A stretch of 51,930 nucleotides of DNA from Helicobacter didelphidarum. GTDB lineage: Bacteria > Campylobacterota > Campylobacteria > Campylobacterales > Helicobacteraceae. The stretch is from assembly GCF_003364195.1 (NCBI RefSeq), contig NZ_NXLQ01000016.1:1-51930 (forward strand), given 5' to 3'. Below are positions 46,153-51,930 of the stretch, piece by piece (within the stretch, counting starts at the first letter, position 1; each line of letters begins with the position of its first letter). A program made the translations under genes and the position numbers. The notes beneath the pieces are model-generated. The model did not search any database. It was not told where the DNA came from and worked only from the letters and a program-made list of their open reading frames with translations.

Positions 46153-47063
46153 TAGGGGAGATACACTTTATTGGGCTGATAATTGGTAATCAAAACTTCT
46201 TGTGTTTGATTTTTATCCCTACATTTTACCTGATAATTTGAGTTGGTATAATGATGATAAATTGGAGTGATAATATAGCTATTAGAATCTACCCATTGTT
46301 TTAAAATTATATTTTCTTTATTTTTATGTTTCAGCACATTAGACAAGGCGAATTTAACCCCCTTAGAATCTAGCTTATATAAAGATTCTAATAAATCCTT
46401 TTCTAATACTTCATTCCAGCCACTAAAGCCTCTCTTACCATCATTATAAGTGCCTTGCGTGATGAGATATGGAGGGTCAGCATAGATAAATGTCTCATTT
46501 GTAAAGTGATGAGATTCTATAAAATCTCTAAAATCATAGTTAAAAAATTCTATATTTTTGCTTTGGAGATTCTGTATAAAATATATTAAATTTCTCTTCA
46601 TATTTGGATTGAAAGAGGAGCGATTTTTACCAAATGGATTGTTGAATTGATGAGAATTGTTAAATCGTATTTGGTGATTAAAAGAAAAGGCAATAAGGGT
46701 GAGTAATAATAAGGGCTCTTTGTGTGAATTATACGCATTACGCAGAGTATTATATCCAACAGTATTTTGCATATTAAGCTGATATAATTCTATAATCTGT
46801 TCTATTTCATTCAGTATAGAATCTAATTTATTTTGCTGCAAAAATTTATAAAGCTGAATGAGATAGCTAAGATTGTCATTACAGATAATTTGCGGAGATT
46901 CTCTATTCATCGCTACATTACAACCACCACAAAATAAATCTATAAAAACTTGAGTTTCTTTTGGGAAAAGTGGGAGAATCTGCCCTAGAATCTTATACTT
47001 TCCACCGATGTAATTGAGCGGAGATTTAAGGTATTGTTTAGCTTGAATCAATGGCTTTGTCAT
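46152..47063 (-). CDS. Dam-like D12-class DNA adenine methylase
   Basis: 303 residues. SPLNYIGGKYKILGQILPLF opens the protein as in Dam and DpnM relatives, VFIDLFCGGCNVAMN is the SAM motif, and FIYADPPYLITQGTYND has the catalytic DPPY. The target is adenine N6; the site cannot be read. It overlaps the second methylase by one base. Its start lies 80 bases from that of the controller gene on the other strand, so the region between may control both directions. Confidence 0.9.
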   Translation of the reverse strand: MTKPLIQAKQYLKSPLNYIGGKYKILGQILPLFPKETQVFIDLFCGGCNVAMNRESPQIICNDNLSYLIQLYKFLQQNKLDSILNEIEQIIELYQLNMQNTVGYNTLRNAYNSHKEPLLLLTLIAFSFNHQIRFNNSHQFNNPFGKNRSSFNPNMKRNLIYFIQNLQSKNIEFFNYDFRDFIESHHFTNETFIYADPPYLITQGTYNDGKRGFSGWNEVLEKDLLESLYKLDSKGVKFALSNVLKHKNKENIILKQWVDSNSYIITPIYHHYTNSNYQVKCRDKNQTQEVLITNYQPNKVYLP

Positions 47064-47095
47064 TAGTGTTTCCTTGCAAGATTTAATTTATGCTA

Positions 47096-47133
47096 ACTAT
47101 AGTATGTAGAATTATAGTATGTTTTTCTATAAA
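47096..47133 (+). promoter_or_regulatory. C-box-like repeats and -10 of controller gene
   Basis: Two copies of TATAGTATG at 15-base spacing (47098-47106 and 47113-47121), the first inside the palindrome ACTATAGT. C-proteins bind paired boxes of this type (core TATAGTC in many systems) to activate and then repress their own gene. TATAAA at 47128-47133 would start transcription near 47140, so the controller mRNA would be almost leaderless; no ribosome binding site precedes the ATG at 47144. Both traits are usual for C genes. Confidence 0.6.
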
Positions 47134-47143
47134 ATTCAACACT

Positions 47144-47356
47144 ATGGAAAAGTATGAAATAAATATTAGAATTGGTAATAAAATTAGAGAAGAAAGACAA
47201 AGGCAATCTTTATCGCAAGAAAAATTGGCAGAAATTGCAAATGTGCATAGAACTTATATAGGTATGATTGAAAGGGCAGAGAAAAATATTACTCTTGTAA
47301 GTTTAGAGAAAATTGCGATTGCTTTAGGTCTTGATATTAGAGATTTGCTAGATTAG
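47144..47356 (+). CDS. Restriction-modification controller protein
   Basis: 70 residues, an XRE-type helix-turn-helix: IRIGNKIREERQRQSLSQEK, then ANVHRTYIGMIERAEKNITL and VSLEKIAIALGLDIRDLL. Length and sequence match the C-proteins of type II systems, which delay expression of the endonuclease until the host is methylated. The start is the ATG at 47144; longer reading upstream would consume its own operator. The endonuclease gene starts five bases after its stop. Confidence 0.88.
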   Translation: MEKYEINIRIGNKIREERQRQSLSQEKLAEIANVHRTYIGMIERAEKNITLVSLEKIAIALGLDIRDLLD

Positions 47357-47361
47357 GTAAC

Positions 47362-47973
47362 ATGATGGGTAAAAAAGAGCTTCAAAGTCGGGATAATTGG
47401 CAAAATGAAAGTGGTTTGCAAGCAATAAATGCAGAAAATAGATTTTTTCATGTTTTTCAGGAATACTTTTTAAAGAACTCCGAGAAACACCTACAAATTA
47501 TATCTAAACCTAATGAGTTAAATAATATTTACAAAGATATTCAGTTGCCACAAAAAATTCTTTCTAAAATATATAATCCACCAAATGGTTATGGGAGACA
47601 TGGCATTTCACCTGATTATGCAATTAAAAATTTAATTTCAAATAAAACACTGTATATAGAAGTTAAAAGACAAGATGGCTGGATTGAAGGTAAAGAAATG
47701 AGTGCTGGTAGGGGAAATGCACATGAAAGAGCGTGCAAGCTTTTTACGCCAGGTCTCTTAAATATAATGAAAAAAATTGGTGGTTTAGATAATATTCCAT
47801 TACCTTTTTGGATAATTTTTCAAGGAGATATTGCGAGAGACCCCAAAAGAACAAGGGAAATTTATTGTTGGTTTAGTGGATTTGAAAATCACTTTTATTT
47901 ATGGAGTAACGAGGATTCAGATGAAGTAATCATAAAACATTTTCAAAAATATTTTGAATCTCATCTTGCATAG
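47362..47973 (+). CDS. MunI-like type II restriction endonuclease
   Basis: 203 residues, close in length to MunI (202). The match, from memory of that sequence, runs the length of the protein: GKKELQSRDNWQ at the start, HGISPDYAI, LYIEVKRQDGWIEGK, SAGRGNAHERACKLFTPGLL and GDIARDPKRTREI. The PD-(D/E)xK site is formed by the Asp of SPDYAI and the EVK of IEVKRQ. MunI cuts CAATTG, so the same site is expected here. A second ATG at 47365 gives the MGK start of MunI. The last 44 bases overlap the convergent methylase gene. Confidence 0.88.
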   Translation: MMGKKELQSRDNWQNESGLQAINAENRFFHVFQEYFLKNSEKHLQIISKPNELNNIYKDIQLPQKILSKIYNPPNGYGRHGISPDYAIKNLISNKTLYIEVKRQDGWIEGKEMSAGRGNAHERACKLFTPGLLNIMKKIGGLDNIPLPFWIIFQGDIARDPKRTREIYCWFSGFENHFYLWSNEDSDEVIIKHFQKYFESHLA

Positions 47974-48640
47974 ACAAATCCAATCCCCAAGAATCCCAAC
48001 CATTTCTTTTTTGTCTCGCAAAAAGCTCTATTTTTCTTTGTGATGGGAACATTTTTTCGATATTTTGAATTACCTCAATTGGTTTTACGCTATGTTTCGT
48101 TCGTTTTACTCTAACTAACTGTTTAATATTTCTAGCACCTCTTGGTTGAGGAATTTTACCTTTTTTAAACACTAAGCATAATTCACAATATGAAAGGGTA
48201 TATTGACCGGGATTATGATTCATTTTATCCCAAACAAATGCAACGGTTTTATATTCAAAACCCCAAGCATTGCCTAATTCTATAGCCTGCTTTAAATGTG
48301 GATTAGATGTCCACATAAATAAAAGGCAATTTGGTTTAGATATTTGTTGAATTGATAGTTTCATCAATTCACTAGTTTTTAATGTTGGATATTGAAAACA
48401 TGCTGAGCTGATAAATATTTCTTTATTTAAATCTAATTGTTCTTTACTCTTACTACTTTTATCAAATTGCATCTTTCCATTATAATGCCATGGTGGGTCA
48501 GCATAAATTATATCATATTGTATATCTGGTAATGGTGGAAATAAATCTCGCAAAGTATTGCGTTTGGTTTTGTTTTGTGCCTTTACTTTATATATTGAAT
48601 ACCCTGTAATGTTTGTATTGTTGTTTAATAAATCTTCCAT
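47930..48640 (-). CDS. MT-A70-family adenine methylase, probable MunI partner
   Basis: 236 residues. IIYADPPWHYNGKMQF carries the DPPW motif of the MT-A70 family, and LLFMWTSNPHLKQAIELGNA and HSVKPIEVIQNIEKMFP are further family blocks. M.MunI belongs to this family, so this is the likely protective methylase for CAATTG sites modified by the adjacent system. It converges on the endonuclease gene, overlapping it by 44 bases. AAGGAGTAAT precedes the ATG. The relation to RNA m6A methylases is one of fold only. Confidence 0.87.
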   Translation of the reverse strand: MEDLLNNNTNITGYSIYKVKAQNKTKRNTLRDLFPPLPDIQYDIIYADPPWHYNGKMQFDKSSKSKEQLDLNKEIFISSACFQYPTLKTSELMKLSIQQISKPNCLLFMWTSNPHLKQAIELGNAWGFEYKTVAFVWDKMNHNPGQYTLSYCELCLVFKKGKIPQPRGARNIKQLVRVKRTKHSVKPIEVIQNIEKMFPSQRKIELFARQKRNGWDSWGLDLSMQDEIQNIFENVL

Positions 48641-49081
48641 AATTACTCCTTAAGCTGTTTTACTATTTATACCTACAACCTTATTGAGAATCTCTTAGTA
48701 TTGGCAAGATTCTAATATTATCAATAAACGCACAAAACCCCCTATCCTGCAAAAATCTTGTGATAATATATCGCAAAACCTCGATTTTTGGTCGCTCTTC
48801 AGTGAGTATGTAGAGATTCACATTTTTCCTTCTTTGTGTGTGATTCTAAAGATATAATTATAACATTCTTTGACTAAGCTTTTAGCAAAATCTCTCCAAA
48901 ATTCTCCCCAACCCCTTGACTGATAGCTACTCTCATCATTTATAATTTCAATATGAGAATCTAAACCATAAAATCTCAAGCATTATTTGGCTTCAGAATC
49001 ACACAAATGCAACGATGAAGCTATGCTTTAGGTTTATGTGGGCTTAGATTCTAAACATTTCAAATTTCTTAAGGAAAATCT
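48641..49081. other. Intergenic region before the aldo/keto reductase locus
   Basis: About 440 bases. The first 270 hold no gene that I can support. From 48912 on it is the left copy of the 237-base direct repeat, with the MerR-type promoter at 48916-48946 and a leader of about 130 bases before the reductase ATG. Confidence 0.65.
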
Positions 49082-49148
49082 ATGAATAATTCTTCAAATT
49101 CAAGACGCGAGTTTATGAAAACTACCGCGATAGTTGGTGGTGCTGTGG
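48912..49148 (+). repeat. Direct repeat, left copy (237 bases)
   Basis: Aligns without gaps to 51694-51930 at a constant offset of 2782 bases. I count about eight mismatches by eye, five of them clustered in the promoter spacer. The coding part (49082-49148) is identical. The right copy is cut by the window end, so the true repeat may be longer. Confidence 0.95.
48916..48946 (+). promoter_or_regulatory. MerR-type promoter with 19-base spacer, copy 1
   Basis: TTGACT at 48916-48921 and TATAAT at 48941-48946 are separated by 19 bases, two more than optimal. An imperfect dyad (GATAGCTACTC) lies in the spacer. This is the layout of promoters twisted open by MerR-family activators such as NmlR/AdhR, which often control aldehyde-detoxifying reductases. 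No merR gene is in the window. Confidence 0.65.
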
Positions 49149-50377
49149 TACTAGGTGGCGTAAATCTTTTTGGTGCAAATGCTTCAAATACGCAAACACA
49201 ATCAAATACTCATTCATACAATCCTAACACGCAAAATAGAGAATCTAGCACAAATATGAAGCGAGATTCTCAATCAAACACATATATTACAAACAAGGGT
49301 ATAGAATCCAAAAATTTGACGCAAGATTCTACAAGGAATATCAAAGATAGCACATTTATAAAACCACAAAACCTTCCACAACGCAAAATAGGTAATTTGA
49401 ATGTATCAGCACTTGGGCTTGGTTGTATGGGTATGAGTGCGAATCACGGACCGGCACGCGATAAAAAAGAGATGATAAAGCTTTTACATCGTGCTATCGA
49501 GCTAGGTATCACGCATTTTGATACTGCTGAAATCTATGGACCACATACTAATGAGGAGCTTTTGGGCGAGGCACTCAAGCCATATCGCGATAAAATCACA
49601 ATAAACACGAAGTTTGGGCTATATTATCCATTTGGTAAGCAAATGCAAGATTCTAGTCCAAAAGCACTAAGACGCGCACTTGATGGGAGCTTGAGGCGAC
49701 TTAAAAGCGATTATGTTGATTTATACACGCAACACCGCGTAGATACCGATACACCTATTGAGGAAGTCGCACAAACTATGCAGGAATTTGTCAAAGAGGG
49801 TAAGATTCGGGCGTGGGCGTTGGGCGAAGCAGGAAGCAAGACGATAGAGCGAGCATGCAAGGAGTTCGCTCCTGTGGCAATGCAAAGCCAATATTCTATG
49901 GCATTTCGTGAGCTTGAGAGTAATGGTATTATGAAAACTTGTGAAAAGCAAGGCATAGCATTAGTGGCGTATAGTCCGCTTGATAGGGGATTCTTGACAG
50001 GGGTGATGAATGAAAACACGACATTTCACCCTACGCTTGATTTTCGTGCGGGATTCCCACGATATACCAAAGAAGCATTGAGAGCAAATCAAAGCATTAT
50101 ACGATTTATTGATGAGATAGCTCAAAGTAAGCGTGTGAATGGCAAACGCACTACGATAGCCCAAATTGCACTCGCGTGGATACTTGCACAAAGAGATTTT
50201 ATTATTCCCATTCCAGAGACAACAAATCCCGCACATTTGGTAGAGAATCTCGGTGCATTAGCAATACATTTCAGTGCTGATGAGATGAGGACAATAAATG
50301 AGAAGCTTGTTGCGATTAAGATAGTAAGCGATAGATACCCGCCAAATAGCGATGCGGCGAGAAGTGTGGGGCTATAA
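49082..50377 (+). CDS. Tat-exported aldo/keto reductase
   Basis: 431 residues. The start NSSNSRREFMKTTAIVGGAV is a twin-arginine signal, so the enzyme is exported folded. About 60 Ser/Thr/Asn-rich residues link it to an aldo/keto reductase barrel: LGLGCMGMSANHGPARDKKE, HFDTAEIYGPHTNEELLGEA (catalytic Asp and Tyr), INTKFGLYYP (Lys), VDLYTQHRVD (His), and FIIPIPETTNPAHLVENLGA near the end. It reduces aldehydes or ketones with NAD(P)H; how the cofactor is supplied outside the cytoplasm is unclear. AAGGAAAATCT precedes the ATG. Composition is more GC-rich than in the core genes. A second copy begins at 51864. Confidence 0.92.
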   Translation: MNNSSNSRREFMKTTAIVGGAVVLGGVNLFGANASNTQTQSNTHSYNPNTQNRESSTNMKRDSQSNTYITNKGIESKNLTQDSTRNIKDSTFIKPQNLPQRKIGNLNVSALGLGCMGMSANHGPARDKKEMIKLLHRAIELGITHFDTAEIYGPHTNEELLGEALKPYRDKITINTKFGLYYPFGKQMQDSSPKALRRALDGSLRRLKSDYVDLYTQHRVDTDTPIEEVAQTMQEFVKEGKIRAWALGEAGSKTIERACKEFAPVAMQSQYSMAFRELESNGIMKTCEKQGIALVAYSPLDRGFLTGVMNENTTFHPTLDFRAGFPRYTKEALRANQSIIRFIDEIAQSKRVNGKRTTIAQIALAWILAQRDFIIPIPETTNPAHLVENLGALAIHFSADEMRTINEKLVAIKIVSDRYPPNSDAARSVGL

Positions 50378-50401
50378 AATATACACAAGAAAGGAGTAAT
50401 T

Positions 50402-51262
50402 ATGGAATATATCACATTAACTATTGGCGTAAAAATGCCAATTCTAGGCTTTGGGACTTTTCAAATCGAGCCAAAGGACACGCAACGATGCGTAGAGGAC
50501 GCCATAGAAGTGGGCTATCGTAGTATCGATACTGCTGCGGCGTATTTTAACGAAGAAGGCGTAGGAAATGCCTTACAAACAGCCCTCAAAGGTGGCATAA
50601 AACGCGAGGATTTATTTATCACCACAAAGCTTTGGATAAGTGATACTTTTGGATATAAACCACACAAAGCCTTTGAATCTAGCCTTAAAAAACTTGGGCT
50701 TGATTATGTTGATTTGTATATTATTCATATGTCATATGGCGATGTTTATAATACATGGAGAACAATGAGTAAGATTTATCATAATGGTTTAGTAAAAGCT
50801 ATTGGCGTAAGCAACTTCACACCCATTCGTTTAAGCGATTTTTGCCTCTATAATGAGATAAAACCCGCACTCAATCAAGTTGAATGCCACCCCTTTTTCG
50901 CACAATTTGACGCACAAAAAAATATGCAAGATTTAGGCGTAGTAATGCAATCATGGGCGAGTTTTGCAGAGGGCAAAAATGATTTTTTCACTAATAAGAT
51001 TCTATCTCAAATCGGTGCAAAATATCACAAAAGCAACGCACAAGTGGCTTTAAGATGGCTTATTGAACGAGGTATCGTAGTCATTCCAAAGACAACACGC
51101 AAGGAGCGAATGATAGAAAACTTTAATGTCTTTGATTTCAAACTAGATTCTAGTGATATGGCGATGATAGCAAAGCTTGACACAAACAAATCGCTCTTTC
51201 TTGACCACGAAGACCCCGCAACTATCGAGTATCTTCATAGTCTGCATAAAGGCAAGATTTAA
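50402..51262 (+). CDS. Aldo/keto reductase, cytosolic
   Basis: 286 residues, normal length for the diketogulonate-reductase-like branch. Motifs are MPILGFGTFQIEPKDTQRCV, YRSIDTAAAYFNEEGVGNAL (Asp, Tyr), LFITTKLWISD (Lys), VDLYIIHMSYGD (His), and KAIGVSNFTPIRLSDF. The cofactor-binding block VVIPKTTRKERM is present near residue 238. No signal peptide. AAGGAG precedes the ATG, 24 bases after the Tat-exported reductase, so they form one transcription unit under the promoter at 48916. Confidence 0.93.
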   Translation: MEYITLTIGVKMPILGFGTFQIEPKDTQRCVEDAIEVGYRSIDTAAAYFNEEGVGNALQTALKGGIKREDLFITTKLWISDTFGYKPHKAFESSLKKLGLDYVDLYIIHMSYGDVYNTWRTMSKIYHNGLVKAIGVSNFTPIRLSDFCLYNEIKPALNQVECHPFFAQFDAQKNMQDLGVVMQSWASFAEGKNDFFTNKILSQIGAKYHKSNAQVALRWLIERGIVVIPKTTRKERMIENFNVFDFKLDSSDMAMIAKLDTNKSLFLDHEDPATIEYLHSLHKGKI

Positions 51263-51290
51263 ACAAAAGAAAAAATTTTAAGGAACAGCA

Positions 51291-51657
51291 ATGAAAAAAA
51301 TATGATAACAAATCCCACCTACACACGCGTAGGGCATTCCTACGCAGGAGTGCTAGACTAGGCGGGGTAGGAATCTTAGGCGTAATGGGGCTAGGAACAT
51401 TAGAGGGTGCGAATCTCACTCCGATGAGAGAGATAGATAAGAGCAAAAATACGGAAAGCGTGAAAAAGAACAAAAACAAAGGAGAAATGATGAAAAATCT
51501 AAGTGTCAATGCAAAGACAAGTGTAGAGAGGCTTTTTGGTAATGTAGATATGCCTTTGATGGCAAGTGATAGAGAATTTATGAGCCATTATCTTAACTTT
51601 GTCCTTGATGAAGTAGTAGCACATAGCAAGCTTGATGAGTTAAGTCCAGCAAAATAA
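51291..51657 (+). pseudogene. Broken carboxymuconolactone decarboxylase-family gene with Tat signal
   Basis: An ATG at 51291 follows AAGGAACAGCA but runs ATG plus seven A into a stop after four codons. One A fewer would open a frame to 51657 of about 121 residues. That frame starts with a clear Tat signal (HTRRAFLRRSARLGGVGILG) and continues into VERLFGNVDMPLMASDREFM then NFVLDEVVAHSKLDELSPAK, which resembles the first part of carboxymuconolactone decarboxylase-like proteins. It stops just where the catalytic half should begin. Thus it is both frameshifted and truncated. The A run could also be a slippage switch or a base-call error, but the missing half argues for decay. Confidence 0.7.
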
Positions 51658-51697
51658 AAATATGTAAAATAATATTGTGTAATTTTATAGAATCCCC

Positions 51698-51728
51698 TTG
51701 ACTTAGAGTAGCTCTCATCATTTATAAT
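51698..51728 (+). promoter_or_regulatory. MerR-type promoter with 19-base spacer, copy 2
   Basis: TTGACT at 51698-51703 and TATAAT at 51723-51728 with a 19-base spacer. The spacer holds a clean dyad, AGAG-TAG-CTCT, better than that of the first copy. The layout and the dyad both fit a MerR-family activator site. Confidence 0.7.
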
Positions 51729-51863
51729 TTCAATATGAGAATCCAAACCATAAAATCTCAAGCGTTATTTGGCTTCAGAATCACACAAATGCAACGATGA
51801 AGCTATGCTTTAGGCTTATGTGGGCTTAGATTCTAAACATTTCAAATTTCTTAAGGAAAATCT

Positions 51864-51930
51864 ATGAATAATTCTTCAAATTCAAGACGCGAGTTTATGA
51901 AAACTACCGCGATAGTTGGTGGTGCTGTGG
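51864..51930 (+). CDS. Tat-exported aldo/keto reductase copy, 5' end only
   Basis: The first 22 codons are identical to those of the gene at 49082, including the RREF twin-arginine motif, with the same AAGGAAAATCT before the ATG. The gene runs off the right edge. Whether the rest is also an aldo/keto reductase, or another Tat-exported enzyme that shares only this leader, cannot be seen. Confidence 0.75.
   Translation, partial: MNNSSNSRREFMKTTAIVGGAV

Larger units (their letters stand above)
51694..51930 (+). repeat. Direct repeat, right copy (continues past the window)
   Basis: Second copy of the 237-base repeat at 48912-49148, ending at the window edge while still identical. It marks the start of another unit of a tandem array with a period of 2782 bases. 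Confidence 0.95.

Noticed and set aside
47930-48640. RNA m6A methyltransferase
   Set aside because: The MT-A70 fold could suggest this, but the convergent MunI-like endonuclease and controller make DNA methylation the better call.

Overview
The window is AT-rich and packed with recognisable genes, and it reads as chromosome of a Helicobacter, probably an enterohepatic species (Campylobacterota). The evidence is a Helicobacter-type hydABC uptake hydrogenase, a hefBC efflux pump very close to the H. pylori one, a UbiA-type prenyltransferase of the kind used in futalosine menaquinone synthesis, bpt, a phase-variable poly-G/C gene, and AAGGA-type ribosome binding sites. The species cannot be fixed from this sequence alone. 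I see no rRNA, tRNA, CRISPR array or insertion sequence.

Layout. 1-2.7 kb: 5' part of a chemoreceptor gene (runs off the left edge), a possible small gene remnant, then rplM-rpsI. 3-8.6 kb: an AEC-type permease and the hefBC RND pump. 8.9-12.7 kb: leuS and rdgB. 12.8-16.9 kb: hydABC. 17-20.7 kb: a murein hydrolase, an ArsC/Spx-like protein and murD. 20.9-25.6 kb: tyrA, a small membrane protein, a YfgM-like/BamB-like pair, coaX and hisG. 25.6-34.6 kb: an accessory operon, described below. 34.7-38 kb: bpt, yhhQ, two conserved unknowns and mqnP. 38.4-43.5 kb: efp, an inositol-phosphatase-like gene, accD, rlmH, dksA, a membrane protein and a PAP2 phosphatase. 43.8-44.8 kb: a cation efflux gene. 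45-48.6 kb: a restriction-modification island with two D12 adenine methylases, a controller protein, a MunI-like endonuclease and an MT-A70-type methylase. 48.9 kb to the end: a tandemly duplicated aldo/keto reductase locus with MerR-type promoters.

The most interesting region is the operon on the minus strand from 34570 down to 25624. In order of transcription it encodes a HerA/FtsK-like ATPase of about 1200 residues, a WHH-type HNH nuclease toxin, a DUF6985-like likely immunity protein, a 730-residue dynamin-like GTPase, a 98-residue single-pass membrane protein and a second dynamin-like GTPase. The gaps are 1 to 33 bases. The ATPase gene is interrupted near its 5' end by a run of 15 C (G in the coding strand). 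With 15 bases the start codon is out of frame with the ATPase; 16 or 13 would restore it. The whole module may therefore be a phase-variable toxin-export or defence system built on a HerA pump plus paired dynamins. The combination is visible in the sequence; the function is inference.

Two other points recur. The hexamer GAATCT/AGATTC is strikingly frequent across genes and intergenic DNA. The right-hand end holds a 237-base direct repeat at a spacing of 2782 bases, each copy carrying a promoter with a 19-base spacer and a Tat signal sequence.
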